Positions 1-8,274 are shown, counted from the stretch's first letter. The stretch: DNA of 64,000 bases from Cellulomonas xiejunii (GCF_024508315.1 NZ_CP101987.1:1488001-1552000); one strand, 5' to 3'. A program made the numbers and translations. Notes: generated from the letters alone by a model not told the origin.

Positions 1-51
1 GGGTCGGGCGGCCGGGTCGAGGTCGTCCAGGGGGATTCCGCTGCGCGTCAT
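1..51 (-). CDS. N-terminus of a putative M13 family metallopeptidase (cut by window edge)
   Basis: Reading leftward from an ATG at 51 gives 17 residues, MTRSGIPLDDLDPAARP, with no stop before the edge. A short segment of the type LDxLDPxxRP, normally followed by QDDLYRHVNG, is characteristic of the N-terminus of actinobacterial M13 (neprilysin/PepO-like) zinc endopeptidases. The gene would be divergent from rpiB with a 61-base gap. Only the start is visible, so neither the HExxH site nor the length can be checked. The call rests on the similarity of this short segment. Confidence 0.45.
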   Translation of the reverse strand, partial: MTRSGIPLDDLDPAARP

Positions 52-112
52 GGGCGACAGCCTACGAACTGTCGGTGACATCCGGGGGCCCCGCCTGCGG
101 CAGGATGTGTCC

Positions 113-565
113 ATGCGCATCCACGTCGCCGCCGACCATGCCGGGTACGAGCTGAAGGTCGCGCTCGTCGAGCACCTGCGTGCCGCCGACCACGAGGTCG
201 TCGACCACGGTGCCTTCGAGTACGACGACCAGGACGACTACCCGGCGTTCTGCTTCTCCGCCGGCGAGGCCGTCGTCGCCGACCCCGGCTCGCTGGGCGT
301 CGTCATCGGCGGCTCGGGCAACGGCGAGCAGATCGCCGCGAACAAGGTGACCGGGGTGCGGGCGGCGCTCGCGTGGAACCTGGACACCGCGCGCCTGGGC
401 CGTCAGCACAACGACGCCAACGTCGTCGCGATCGGCGCGCGCCAGCACTCGGTCGACGAGGCGCTCGAGCTCGTCGACGCGTTCGTCGCCGAGCCCTTCA
501 GCGGCAACCCGCGCCACACCCGTCGGATCGAGCAGCTCGCCGCCTACGAGGCCGCGCGCGCCTGA
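113..565 (+). CDS. rpiB: Ribose-5-phosphate isomerase B
   Basis: RpiB interconverts ribose 5-phosphate and ribulose 5-phosphate in the non-oxidative pentose phosphate pathway, in the cytoplasm. The 150-residue product has the family N-terminus MRIHVAADHAGYELK, the phosphate-binding stretch GGSGNGEQIAANK (residues 66-78) and a His/Arg-containing GRQHNDANVV segment. As in the Mycobacterium tuberculosis enzyme, the catalytic Cys of the E. coli type is replaced (Ser68), and Glu72 in GNGEQ is the likely proton-shuttling base. I start at ATG 113. An in-frame upstream ATG at 50 would add 21 residues before the conserved beta strand. CAGGAT at 101-106 lies 6 bases before the start, so the mRNA may be leaderless. 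A strong hairpin follows the gene. Confidence 0.93.
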   Translation: MRIHVAADHAGYELKVALVEHLRAADHEVVDHGAFEYDDQDDYPAFCFSAGEAVVADPGSLGVVIGGSGNGEQIAANKVTGVRAALAWNLDTARLGRQHNDANVVAIGARQHSVDEALELVDAFVAEPFSGNPRHTRRIEQLAAYEAARA

Positions 566-572
566 GCGCGTC

Positions 573-603
573 CGGGTGGCGGCGTCCGGTACGCCGCCAC
601 CCG
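573..603. terminator. Bidirectional terminator between rpiB and the convergent acetyltransferase gene
   Basis: A perfect 13-bp inverted repeat (CGGGTGGCGGCGT / ACGCCGCCACCCG, loop CCGGT) lies between the two convergent stop codons (565 and 626). It has no T-tract, which is usual for actinobacterial terminators. Confidence 0.7.
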
Positions 604-625
604 ACCCCGCCGGCATCGGCGGACC

Positions 626-1873
626 TCAGAACATCCAGGGGCAGACGGGGGCCAGCGGCGAGGCGAACGTCGTCGTGAGCCGGGCCAGGTCACGGCCCTC
701 GCCGAGCACGAACCCCGCCGTGCCCAGCGCCGTCGCCGAGCGGCCGCCGAGGTACAGCGCACCGAGCTCGCGCACGTCGAGGCGGACGTGGGCGTCGGCG
801 TCGGTCCGGGTGACCTCGGCGTCGCCCGCGGCGTCCACCACGAGCCGCCACCGGCCCGCGTTCGCGGGCAGCAGCGTGTCGGTGACCTCGAGGACCACGT
901 CGGCGGGACCGGCGTACCGGCGGGCGCCGAGCGCCGTCGGCACGTCGAGCAGACGGACCCACACGTTGTCGGTGAGGCGCCGCCGCGTCGGGCGGAGGTC
1001 CACCAGGAGGTGGAGCAGGGGGTCGTCCACCGCCAGCGGGGGCGTCTCGACCGTGGCCGTCAGGTCGAGGTCGAGCAGGAACGACCACAGACGGTGGGTC
1101 GACGCGGCGTCCAGCGCCGACGCCTCGCGGACCCTGACGACCGCGTCCGCACCGTCCTCGCCCCACGACGCCTTGCGGGCGAAAAGCGCGAGGGCGCGCA
1201 CGTCCTGCCCGTCGAGCACCGTCGCGAGCAGCAGCGGCTCGAAGCCCGCGCGCCGGCTGGGCGGGTCGCCGACGGTGTAGGCGCGCAGCACCGGCGTCGC
1301 GCGTGGCGTCCACCCGGGGCGTCCGGCGCCGGCACGGACGTACAGGTCCTCGACGAGCTCGGTGTGGCGTCCGGGGTCGACGCGCTCGAGGCGCACCGTC
1401 AGGCGCTCCGAGCCGGCCACGGGCCGCAGCGCCGCGCCGCGCGGCACCGTCAGCCGCACCTGGTCGGCGGCGCTGCCGTACCCGAAGCGGCCGTAGATCG
1501 GCGCCTCCGCCGCGAAGAGCGCCGACACCGGCTCCCCGCGCTCGAGCGACCGCTCGAGGTGCGTCGTGATCATCGTGCGCAGCAGGCCCCGGCGGCGCTC
1601 GTCGGGTCGGACACTGACCCACGTGAGCCCGGCGCACGCGACCTGCCCGCCGGGCACCGGCATGACGAGGTCGTAGGAGCCGTGCACGGCCGCGTACCTG
1701 CCGTCCGCCGCCTCGACGGCCATGAGGCGGTCGAGCGGGACCGGGAAGGGCAGGAGGCGCTCGACCTCCGGGTCGGGGGACACCGCGAACGCGAGCTGGT
1801 CGACGGTGCGGAACTCCTCGAGGCGCTCGGGCGGGACGACGGCCGTGCGGTACCCGGCAGGCAGCGTGTTCAT
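626..1873 (-). CDS. Eis-like GNAT N-acetyltransferase
   Basis: The 415-residue protein has the architecture of the actinobacterial Eis family: an N-terminal GNAT fold, a second degenerate GNAT half and a C-terminal sterol-carrier-like region. The acetyl-CoA site is visible in VSVRPDERRRGLLRTM (V-x-V-x-P then RRRG). IYGRFGYG supplies the Tyr that acts as general acid in Eis. The protein ends PWMF; in Eis the carboxylate of the terminal Phe acts as a base, and the terminal Phe is kept here. Eis enzymes acetylate primary amines, including aminoglycosides and protein lysines, but the substrate here is unknown. The start at 1873 (MNTLPAGYR) is preferred to an upstream in-frame candidate at 1909. 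Confidence 0.85.
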   Translation of the reverse strand: MNTLPAGYRTAVVPPERLEEFRTVDQLAFAVSPDPEVERLLPFPVPLDRLMAVEAADGRYAAVHGSYDLVMPVPGGQVACAGLTWVSVRPDERRRGLLRTMITTHLERSLERGEPVSALFAAEAPIYGRFGYGSAADQVRLTVPRGAALRPVAGSERLTVRLERVDPGRHTELVEDLYVRAGAGRPGWTPRATPVLRAYTVGDPPSRRAGFEPLLLATVLDGQDVRALALFARKASWGEDGADAVVRVREASALDAASTHRLWSFLLDLDLTATVETPPLAVDDPLLHLLVDLRPTRRRLTDNVWVRLLDVPTALGARRYAGPADVVLEVTDTLLPANAGRWRLVVDAAGDAEVTRTDADAHVRLDVRELGALYLGGRSATALGTAGFVLGEGRDLARLTTTFASPLAPVCPWMF

Positions 1874-1941
1874 CGGGCCATCGTGCCGCTGCGGCATGCG
1901 GCGACGCACGGCCTTTACCCCGGTTCGCCCGACGGGACCTC

Positions 1942-1947
1942 TAGGCT
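1942..1947 (+). promoter_or_regulatory. -10 element of a probable leaderless promoter
   Basis: TAGGCT ends 6 bases before the GTG at 1954 and no Shine-Dalgarno sequence is present. This is the spacing expected when transcription begins at the start codon, as is common in actinobacteria. Confidence 0.5.
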
Positions 1948-1953
1948 CGGACC

Positions 1954-3024
1954 GTGACCACGTCCCGGCCCGGCGCCCCCACGGGGTGGGTGTGGCGGGT
2001 GCTGGCGGGCTGGGCGGTCGGGCCGCAGCCGCTCGTCGGGATCGCGCTGTGTCTGCTCGCGGTGGTCTACGCAGGCGCGGTGCACTGGCGCCCCGAGTGG
2101 TTCGCGGCCTCCGGTCTGCTTCTGGTGCTGCTCGTCGGCGCGTTCGTGCTGCGGTGGCGGTGGCTGCTGGTGCTCGTCTCGTTCGTCGTGCTGCTCACGG
2201 TGGGGCTGGCCGTGGCCGCCGTCGTGAACGCGGGTGAGATCGCGGTGCTGGTGCTCGCGTGCGGGGCCGTGGTCACCTTCGGCGTCGAGCGGGAGCGGCT
2301 CGGCCTGCAGGGCGCCCCGGGGGCGCTGATGCTCGTGGACCTGCGCGACCGGCTCGCCGCCGGCGGCCGGCTGCCGGACCTGCCGGCCATGTGGCAGGTG
2401 GATGCCGAGGTGCGCTCGGCGCACGCCGCGGCGTTCTCCGGCGACTTCGTGGTGGCGCACCGGGACGGCCCGTCGTTCGAGGTGGTCCTCGTGGACGTGT
2501 CCGGCAAGGGCCAGGCCGCCGGTGTGCGGGCGCTGCAGCTGCAGGGCGCGCTCGGCGGCCTGCTCGGTGCGCTCCCGTTCGAGAGGTTCCTGCCGGCGGC
2601 CAACAGGTACCTGCTGAGCCAGGGGTGGGACGAGGGGTTCGCGACGGCCGCGCACCTGACGATCGACCTGACGACGGGCGCGTTCCGCGTCGCGATCGCC
2701 GGGCACCCGCCGCCGGCCGTGCTGCACGCGGGCTCGGGGCGCATCGAGGTCCTCGACCCTCCGGGCGGCATCGCGCTGGGTGTGGTCGACGACATGAGCC
2801 CCGGGGTCGTCGGCGGCGTCCTGCTGCCCGGAGACGCGGTCGTCCTGTACACCGACGGCCTCGTGGAGGCGCCCGGGCGTGACGTCGACCAGGGCATCGA
2901 CCGGCTGCTCGGGGTGGTCGAGACGGTGGTCGCCGCACGCCCCGGCAGCGCCCACGAGGTCCTCGCTGGCGTGCGGGCGGCGGAGGACGACGACCGTGCC
3001 GTCGTCGTCGTGCGGCGGCGCTGA
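1954..3024 (+). CDS. Membrane-anchored SpoIIE-family PP2C-type serine phosphatase
   Basis: The protein has 356 residues. The first 110 or so hold four to five hydrophobic segments (for example LVGIALCLLAVVYAGAV and LLVLVSFVVLLTVGLAVAAVV). The rest is a PPM/SpoIIE phosphatase domain with FSGDFVVAHR, VLVDVSGKGQAAGVRA and VVLYTDGLVEA, whose Asp residues would bind Mn2+/Mg2+. Relatives dephosphorylate anti-sigma-factor antagonists (RsbU/SpoIIE roles), which suggests general stress signalling at the membrane. No sensor domain or partner sigma/anti-sigma gene is adjacent, so the target is unknown. A TAGGCT -10 just upstream suggests a leaderless mRNA. The alkyltransferase-like gene starts two bases after the stop. 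Confidence 0.85.
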   Translation: MTTSRPGAPTGWVWRVLAGWAVGPQPLVGIALCLLAVVYAGAVHWRPEWFAASGLLLVLLVGAFVLRWRWLLVLVSFVVLLTVGLAVAAVVNAGEIAVLVLACGAVVTFGVERERLGLQGAPGALMLVDLRDRLAAGGRLPDLPAMWQVDAEVRSAHAAAFSGDFVVAHRDGPSFEVVLVDVSGKGQAAGVRALQLQGALGGLLGALPFERFLPAANRYLLSQGWDEGFATAAHLTIDLTTGAFRVAIAGHPPPAVLHAGSGRIEVLDPPGGIALGVVDDMSPGVVGGVLLPGDAVVLYTDGLVEAPGRDVDQGIDRLLGVVETVVAARPGSAHEVLAGVRAAEDDDRAVVVVRRR

Positions 3025-3094
3025 CGGTGCCGGGCGAGCGGACGGTGCCGGGCGAGCGGACGGGGCCGGACGAGCAGACGCTCCCGGACGCGCG
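3023..3094 (+). repeat. Four 18-bp tandem repeats at the start of the alkyltransferase-like gene
   Basis: The unit GACGGTGCCGGGCGAGCG occurs twice exactly (3023-3040, 3041-3058), then twice in degenerate form (3059-3076, 3077-3094). In frame this encodes hexapeptides TVPGER, TVPGER, TGPDEQ and TLPDAR at the N-terminus. The repeat begins inside the stop codon of the phosphatase gene, so it probably arose by slippage at the gene junction. Confidence 0.85.
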
Positions 3095-3416
3095 GACGGA
3101 CTACGTCGACGAGGTGCACGACCTCGTCGCGCGGATCCCCGCCGGCAGGGTCATGACGTACGGGCTGATCGCGGAGGTGCTCGTCGACCGTGCGGTCGCC
3201 GTCGGCCGCCCACCGCGCGGCGGACCGCGCCAGGTCGGACGCGCGATGGCCCATGGCGGTGACGTGCCCTGGTGGCGCGTGGTCACCGCCGCGGGCCGGC
3301 CGCCCGCGCGCCACGAGGGCCGTGCGCTCGCGCACCTGCGGGCCGAGGGCACGCCGCTGACCGACGACGGCGAGCGCGTCCGGGTGCGCGACGCGGTCTG
3401 GTTCCCGGAGGACTGA
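3027..3416 (+). CDS. Alkyltransferase-like protein (MGMT family, no acceptor Cys)
   Basis: The 129-residue protein has the fold signature of the DNA-binding domain of O6-alkylguanine-DNA alkyltransferase: IPAGRVMTYGLIAEVL, then GRAMAHGGDVPWWRVV. The alkyl-accepting PCHRV motif reads PWWRV (residues 81-85), so Trp replaces the reactive Cys. Alkyltransferase-like (ATL) proteins of this type bind O6-alkylguanine without repairing it and hand the lesion to nucleotide excision repair. The GTG at 3027 lies two bases after the upstream stop, implying translational coupling. The first 24 residues are low-complexity hexapeptide repeats, so a start further in (such as GTG 3045) is possible. Confidence 0.85.
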   Translation: MPGERTVPGERTGPDEQTLPDARTDYVDEVHDLVARIPAGRVMTYGLIAEVLVDRAVAVGRPPRGGPRQVGRAMAHGGDVPWWRVVTAAGRPPARHEGRALAHLRAEGTPLTDDGERVRVRDAVWFPED

Positions 3417-3432
3417 CCAGCCGGAGTCCCGC

Positions 3433-3918
3433 TCAGCCGAGCGCGCGCCGTGACGAGATGACCCCGGTGTCGAACCCGGCGAGGTGCAGCCCGCCGTGGA
3501 ACCGCGCGTGCTCGATCTTCACGCAGCGGTCCATGACGACGTCGAGCCCACCGGCCTGGCCGCGCCGTGCCACGTCCTCGTGCCAGGACCCGAGCTGCAG
3601 CCACAGGGTCCGCGCACCGACCGCGAGGGTCTCGTCGAGGACGGTCGGCAGGTCGTCGTGCCGCCGGAACACGTCGACGAGGTCCGGGACGACCGGCAGC
3701 GCCTCGAGCGACGGGTAGACCGGTCGACCGAGGATCTCGTCGGCGCGCGGGTTGACGAAGTACACGTCGTACGGCGAGCTGGACAGCAGGTACGTCGCCA
3801 CGAAGTACGACGCGCGCGCCGGGTTGCTCGACGCCCCGACGATCGCGATCGAGCGCGTCGCGCGCAGGATCGACAGCCGCTCCGGGGCGCTGGGCCCCTG
3901 CCAGGTGCGTGCGCTCAT
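3433..3918 (-). CDS. CoA-binding domain protein (YccU-like)
   Basis: A 161-residue single-domain protein with a Rossmann CoA-binding fold: SIAIVGASSNPARASYFVATYLL near the N-terminus, then VYFVNPRADEILGRPVYPSL and VVMDRCVKIEHAR. This domain is also the first domain of acyl-CoA synthetases (NDP-forming) and succinyl-CoA synthetase, where it holds CoA. Stand-alone copies have no agreed function. It is the last gene of the sulfur operon and its ATG overlaps the metY stop (ATGA, 3915-3918), so it is probably translated by coupling. Its frequent linkage to O-acetylhomoserine sulfhydrylase suggests a role linked to acetyl-CoA or sulfur metabolism, but that is inference. Confidence 0.85.
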   Translation of the reverse strand: MSARTWQGPSAPERLSILRATRSIAIVGASSNPARASYFVATYLLSSSPYDVYFVNPRADEILGRPVYPSLEALPVVPDLVDVFRRHDDLPTVLDETLAVGARTLWLQLGSWHEDVARRGQAGGLDVVMDRCVKIEHARFHGGLHLAGFDTGVISSRRALG

Positions 3919-5237
3919 CGGGCGTCCTCCCGTGTCGTGCCGGTGGCGGCGGTCAGCGCCTGGTCGAGGTCCCACAGGATGTCGGCGGCGTCCTCGATGC
4001 CCACGCTGATGCGCACGAGGTCCTCCGGCACGCCCGCGGCGGCGAGCTGCTCGGCGGACAGCTGCTGGTGCGTCGTCGAGCCGGGGTGGATGACCAGCGT
4101 GCGGGCGTCGCCGACGTTGGCCAGGTGGCTCGCGAGCTGCAGCGATTCGATGAAGCGCCGCCCGATCTCGCGTCCGCTGAGCTCCGGGGTGGCGGCGAGC
4201 CGGAAGGCGAGCACGGAGCCGGGGCCCAGCGGCAGGTACCGCCGGGCGCGCTCGTGGTGGGGATGCGACGCGAGGCCCGCCCACAGGACCGACGCGATCC
4301 GCGGGTCCGACTCCAGCCAGGTCGCGACGTCGCGGGCGTTGGCGAGGTGCGCGTCGAGGCGCTGCGGGAGCGTCTCGACGCCCTGCAGCAGCTGGAACGC
4401 CGACTGCGGGGAGAGCGCCGGGCCGATGTCGCGCAGCTGCTCCGAGCGCAGCTTGGTGAGGAAGCCGTACTCGCCGAAGTTCTCCCACCAGCGCACGCCG
4501 CCGTACGACGCGACGGGCTCGGTCATCGTGGGGAAGCGCCCGTTGCCCCAGTCGAACCGGCCCGACTCGACGACCACGCCACCGAGCGTGGTGCCGTGCC
4601 CGCCGAGGAACTTGGTCGCGGAGTGGATGACGATGTCCGCACCGTGCTCGATCGGCCGCACCAGGTACGGCGTGGACAGCGTCGAGTCGACGACGAGCGG
4701 CACACCGGCGGCGTGCGCGACCTCGGCGAGGCCCGCGAGGTCCGCGATCTCGCCCGACGGGTTGGCGATCACCTCGGTGTAGACGGCCTTCGTCTCGGGA
4801 CGGATCGCCGCGGCGTAGTCGGCGGGGTCGGTGCCGGGGACGAACGTCGTCTCGACACCGAACCGGCGCAGCGTGACGTCGAGCTGCGTGACCGTGCCGC
4901 CGTACAGCTGGGCCGACGCGACGAGGTGGTCGCCCGCGCCGGCCAGCGCGGCGAACACGAGGAACTCGGCGGCCATGCCGGACGCGGTGGCGACCGCACC
5001 GATGCCACCCTCGAGCGAGGCGATGCGCTCCTCGAACGCCGCCACCGTGGGGTTGCCGATCCGGGAGTAGATGTTGCCGTACTTCTGCAGCGCGAACAGG
5101 TTCGCGGCGTCGGTGGTGTCGTCGAACACGAACGACGTCGTCTGGTAGATCGGCACGGCGCGCGCGCCCGTGGTGGCGTCGGGGATGCCGCCGGCGTGCA
5201 GGGCGCGGGTGCGGAAGCCGAAGCGGTGCTCGCTCAC
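3915..5237 (-). CDS. metY: O-acetylhomoserine sulfhydrylase (aminocarboxypropyltransferase)
   Basis: MetY makes homocysteine and acetate from O-acetylhomoserine and sulfide, using PLP. The 440-residue length fits the family (about 430). Visible markers are the N-terminal FGFRTRALHAG, YSRIGNPT, the substrate-loop region GGIGAVATASGMAAE, the PLP-ring Asp in PLVVDST, and the Schiff-base Lys in IHSATKFLGGHGT. The C-terminal domain has NVGDARTLVIHPGSTTH and VRISVGIED, typical of the Cys/Met metabolism PLP family. The start is GTG 5237, which overlaps the acs stop (GTGA). Its neighbours (sulfur-compound importer, Cys-rich leader) support a role in sulfur assimilation to methionine. Confidence 0.93.
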   Translation of the reverse strand: MSEHRFGFRTRALHAGGIPDATTGARAVPIYQTTSFVFDDTTDAANLFALQKYGNIYSRIGNPTVAAFEERIASLEGGIGAVATASGMAAEFLVFAALAGAGDHLVASAQLYGGTVTQLDVTLRRFGVETTFVPGTDPADYAAAIRPETKAVYTEVIANPSGEIADLAGLAEVAHAAGVPLVVDSTLSTPYLVRPIEHGADIVIHSATKFLGGHGTTLGGVVVESGRFDWGNGRFPTMTEPVASYGGVRWWENFGEYGFLTKLRSEQLRDIGPALSPQSAFQLLQGVETLPQRLDAHLANARDVATWLESDPRIASVLWAGLASHPHHERARRYLPLGPGSVLAFRLAATPELSGREIGRRFIESLQLASHLANVGDARTLVIHPGSTTHQQLSAEQLAAAGVPEDLVRISVGIEDAADILWDLDQALTAATGTTREDAR

Positions 5238-7330
5238 GGTGCTCCTGTCGGGGAGGGGACGGGGGACGGGTGCGGCGCGGGGACGCCGGAGGTCGTCGGC
5301 CGGGGGAGGCCCGCGGCGACCAGCGTGCCGATCTGGTCGACCGCCCAGGGGTTCTGCAGGGAGGTCGTGTCGCCGAGCGTCGTGCCCTCGACGAGCTGCG
5401 CGAGCAGCCTGCGCATGATCTTGCCCGAGCGCGTCTTGGGGACCTCGGGGACGACCAGCACGTGGCGCGGTCGCGCGACCGGCCCGATCTCGCGTGCGAC
5501 GTGCGCCCGCAGGTCGTCGCGCAGCCGGTGCGTCGCGGCGAGCCACGCCTCGACGTCCTCGACCGGCCCGGGCGGCGTGCTCGGGACGACGAACGCGGCG
5601 ATGCTCTGGCCGGTGACCGGGTCGCTGACGCCCGCGACGCCGGCCTCGCCGACGGCCGGGTGCGCGACGAGCGCCGACTCGACCTCGATGGTCGACAGGC
5701 GGTGCCCCGCGACGTTGATGACGTCGTCGATGCGGCCGAGCAGCCAGATGTCCCGGTCCTCGTCGTACGACGCGCCGTCGCCCGCGAGGAAGTACCCGCC
5801 GTGCGGGCCGTGGCCGGCGAACCGGCGCCAGTACGCCTCGAGGTACCGCTGCGGGTCGCGCCACACGGTGCGCGCCATGCCCGGCCATGGGCGCTCGACG
5901 ACCAGGAAGCCGCCCTGCCCGGGCTGCACCTCGACGCCGTCCTCGCCCACGACCTTCACCGCGATCCCGGGCAGCGGACGCGTCGCCGACCCGGGCTTGA
6001 GCGTCGTGAGCCCGGGGACGGGCGCGATCATCGCCGCACCGGTCTCGGACTGCCACCACGTGTCGACGACCGGCGCCTCGTCACGGCCGAACGTGCGGCG
6101 GAACCACACCCAGGCCTCGGGGTTGATCGCCTCGCCGACCGTGCCCAGCAGGCGGATGCTCGACAGGTCGTGCCCGCCGGGCAGCTCGTCGCCGAACCAC
6201 GTCATGAACGTCCGGATGAGCGTCGGGGCCGTGTAGTAGGTCGTGACGCCGTAGCGCTCGATGACCTCGAGGTGGCGCCCGCGATGCGGCGTGTCCGGCG
6301 TGCCCTCGTAGATCACCTGCGTGAGCCCGTTGGCGAGGGGCCCGTAGATCTCGTACGTGTGCGCCGTGACCCACGCGAGGTCGGCGGTGCACCAGTGCAC
6401 GTCGTCGTCCTTGACGTCGAAGACGGCCCAGTGCGACCACGCGGCGTGCGTGAGGTAGCCGCCGGACGTGTGGACCAGGCCCTTCGGCTTGCCCGTGGTG
6501 CCCGACGTGTAGATGACGAACAGCGGGTGCTCGGCGTCGAACGACTCCGGCTCGTGCACGTCGGGCTGGCGGTCGACCACGTCGTGCCACCAGACGTCGC
6601 GCCCGGTGGTCCAGGCGACGTCCTGGCCCGTGCGCCGCACGACGAGCACGTGCTCCACGTGGTCCAGCCCGGCCACGGCCTCGTCGGCCGCCGACTTGAC
6701 CTCGACGGCCTTCCCGCGGCGGAACTGCCCGTCGCTCGTCACGAGCACCTTGGCCTGCGTGTCCTCGACCCGGAACCGCACGGCCTCGGCGGAGAACCCG
6801 CCGAACACGAGCGAGTGCACGGCGCCGATCCGGGCGATCGCGAGCGTCACGACGACGGTCTCCGCGATCACCGGCAGGTACACGACGACGCGGTCACCGG
6901 GCCCGACTCCCAGCTCGGTGAGCGCGTGCGCGGCCTGCGCGACCTCGCGCTGCAGCTGCGCGTAGGTGATCGAGCGGCGGTCTCCGCGCTCGCCCTCGAC
7001 GTGCAGCGCGACCTTGTCGCCCCGGCCCGCGGCGACGTGCCGGTCGACGCAGTTGACCGCGACGTTGAGCCTGCCACCGAGGAACCAGCGCGCCTCGGGC
7101 ACCGTGAGCTCGTCGGGCCCGCCGCCCTCGACGGGCACGGGGGGCGCCCAGGTGTGGGCCGTGTGCCACGGCGCGTCCCACTGCAGGCGGCGCGCGGCCT
7201 CCTCCCAGAACGCGACGGGCTCCGCCTCGGCGCGCGCCCAGTCCTCGGGCCGCACGTTCGACGTCGCCGCGAGCCCGGCGGGCGCGGGGTAGGTGCGCGT
7301 CTCGGTCTGCAGGGCGGTCAGGGTGGTCAC
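5234..7330 (-). CDS. acsA: Acetyl-CoA synthetase (AMP-forming acetate-CoA ligase)
   Basis: The 698-residue protein is slightly longer than a usual Acs (about 650). It carries the AMP-binding P-loop YTSGTTGKPKG, the WWQSETG motif, the hinge GRIDDVINVAGHRLST and the C-terminal KTRSGKIMRR whose Lys is acetylated in this family. The reaction is acetate + ATP + CoA to acetyl-CoA + AMP + PPi. The N-terminus has the Acs cap (WARAEAEPVAFWEEAA, then WFLGGRLNVAVNCVDRH). Both ends overlap neighbours by 4 bases: GTG 7330 with the permease stop, and its own stop with the metY start. That placement suggests it recaptures the acetate released by MetY. Confidence 0.9.
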   Translation of the reverse strand: MTTLTALQTETRTYPAPAGLAATSNVRPEDWARAEAEPVAFWEEAARRLQWDAPWHTAHTWAPPVPVEGGGPDELTVPEARWFLGGRLNVAVNCVDRHVAAGRGDKVALHVEGERGDRRSITYAQLQREVAQAAHALTELGVGPGDRVVVYLPVIAETVVVTLAIARIGAVHSLVFGGFSAEAVRFRVEDTQAKVLVTSDGQFRRGKAVEVKSAADEAVAGLDHVEHVLVVRRTGQDVAWTTGRDVWWHDVVDRQPDVHEPESFDAEHPLFVIYTSGTTGKPKGLVHTSGGYLTHAAWSHWAVFDVKDDDVHWCTADLAWVTAHTYEIYGPLANGLTQVIYEGTPDTPHRGRHLEVIERYGVTTYYTAPTLIRTFMTWFGDELPGGHDLSSIRLLGTVGEAINPEAWVWFRRTFGRDEAPVVDTWWQSETGAAMIAPVPGLTTLKPGSATRPLPGIAVKVVGEDGVEVQPGQGGFLVVERPWPGMARTVWRDPQRYLEAYWRRFAGHGPHGGYFLAGDGASYDEDRDIWLLGRIDDVINVAGHRLSTIEVESALVAHPAVGEAGVAGVSDPVTGQSIAAFVVPSTPPGPVEDVEAWLAATHRLRDDLRAHVAREIGPVARPRHVLVVPEVPKTRSGKIMRRLLAQLVEGTTLGDTTSLQNPWAVDQIGTLVAAGLPRPTTSGVPAPHPSPVPSPTGAP

Positions 7331-8193
7331 GCGAACCTCCGCAGGAGCTGCTTCTCGACGAGCGCGACGACCGAGTCGGTGAGCTTGCCGATGACGGCCA
7401 GCAGCACGATCGCGAGCAGGATCCGGTCGACGCGGCCGTTGTTCTGGGAGTCCGTGAGAAGGAAGCCCAGGCCCATGGACGCGGCGATGAGCTCGGCCGC
7501 GACGAGGAACAGCCACGCCTGCGCGAGCCCGAGCCGCAGACCGGACATGACCGAGGGGATCACCGCGGGCAGCTGCACGGAGCGGAACAGCGCGACGCCG
7601 CGCAGGCCGAACGCGCGCCCCGCCTCGACGAGGTGCGGGTCGACGTGCCGCAGCGCGGCCGCGACGGTCGTGTAGATGGGGAAGAACGCACCGATCGCGA
7701 CGAGCGTGATCTTCGACTCCTCGCCGATCTTCATCCACAGGATGAGCAGCGGGACCCACGCGAGCGAGGGGACCGCGCGGACCGCCGCGAGCGTCGGCGC
7801 CAGGAGCACGTCCCCGGCGCGCGACAGCCCCACGAACGCCGCGACGACCAGGGCGACCAGGGCACCGATCGCGAACCCGATCAGCACGCGCTGCACGGAG
7901 ATCGCCAGGTGCGTCTGCAGGTCGCCGCGCTGCGCGAGGTCGATCGCCGCGCGCCAGACGGACCCGGGGCTGGGCAGCTGGTACGGCGGCACGAGGCCGG
8001 TGGTCGTGACGTACTGCCACACCGCGAGCAGCAGGAGGGGGAGCAGTGCCCCGCCGGTCAGACGCGTGCTGCGCCGGGCCCAGAACGACGCGCTCGCTGG
8101 CCGCGCCGGGCCGCTGTCGTGGGGGTTCTGCAGGGGCAGCGGGCGGCCCTCGGAGTCGGTGAGGACGGGCGCCGCGCCGGTCGCGTCGGTCAT
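7327..8193 (-). CDS. ABC transporter permease, SsuC/TauC type
   Basis: A 288-residue integral membrane protein with six predicted hydrophobic helices after a 45-residue cytoplasmic N-terminus. The EAA loop is EAGRAFGLRGVALFRSVQLPAVIPS, as in SsuC/TauC/NrtB permeases for sulfonates, taurine or nitrate. I start at ATG 8193 because an AGGAG sits about 9 bases upstream; an in-frame ATG further upstream would add 24 unconserved residues. The gene is separated from the binding-protein gene by a strong hairpin and overlaps acsA at its 3' end. With MetY and Acs downstream, an organosulfur substrate is most likely. Confidence 0.85.
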   Translation of the reverse strand: MTDATGAAPVLTDSEGRPLPLQNPHDSGPARPASASFWARRSTRLTGGALLPLLLLAVWQYVTTTGLVPPYQLPSPGSVWRAAIDLAQRGDLQTHLAISVQRVLIGFAIGALVALVVAAFVGLSRAGDVLLAPTLAAVRAVPSLAWVPLLILWMKIGEESKITLVAIGAFFPIYTTVAAALRHVDPHLVEAGRAFGLRGVALFRSVQLPAVIPSVMSGLRLGLAQAWLFLVAAELIAASMGLGFLLTDSQNNGRVDRILLAIVLLAVIGKLTDSVVALVEKQLLRRFA

Positions 8194-8232
8194 GGGGGAG
8201 GTCTCCTGGGGGACAGGGAGGACGGTCGGGTG

Positions 8233-8268
8233 GCGGTGCCCCGCCGCGAGGACGCGGCGGGGCACCGC
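8233..8268 (-). terminator. Intercistronic 16-bp hairpin between binding-protein and permease genes
   Basis: GCGGTGCCCCGCCGCG and its exact complement flank a 4-base loop, 6 bases after the binding-protein stop. Such hairpins often end part of the transcripts or protect the upstream mRNA, giving more binding protein than permease. There is no T-tract. Confidence 0.65.
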
Positions 8269-8274
8269 GTGCGG

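Noticed and set aside
3909..6236. A 775-codon open frame on the plus strand opposite metY and acsA, and similar long frames (5270-7675, 13893-16718, 30018-32909, 53099-55270) opposite other genes
   Set aside because: All are Arg/Ala/Gly/Pro-rich antisense shadows of well-supported genes. They arise from GC-rich third positions and show no family motif.
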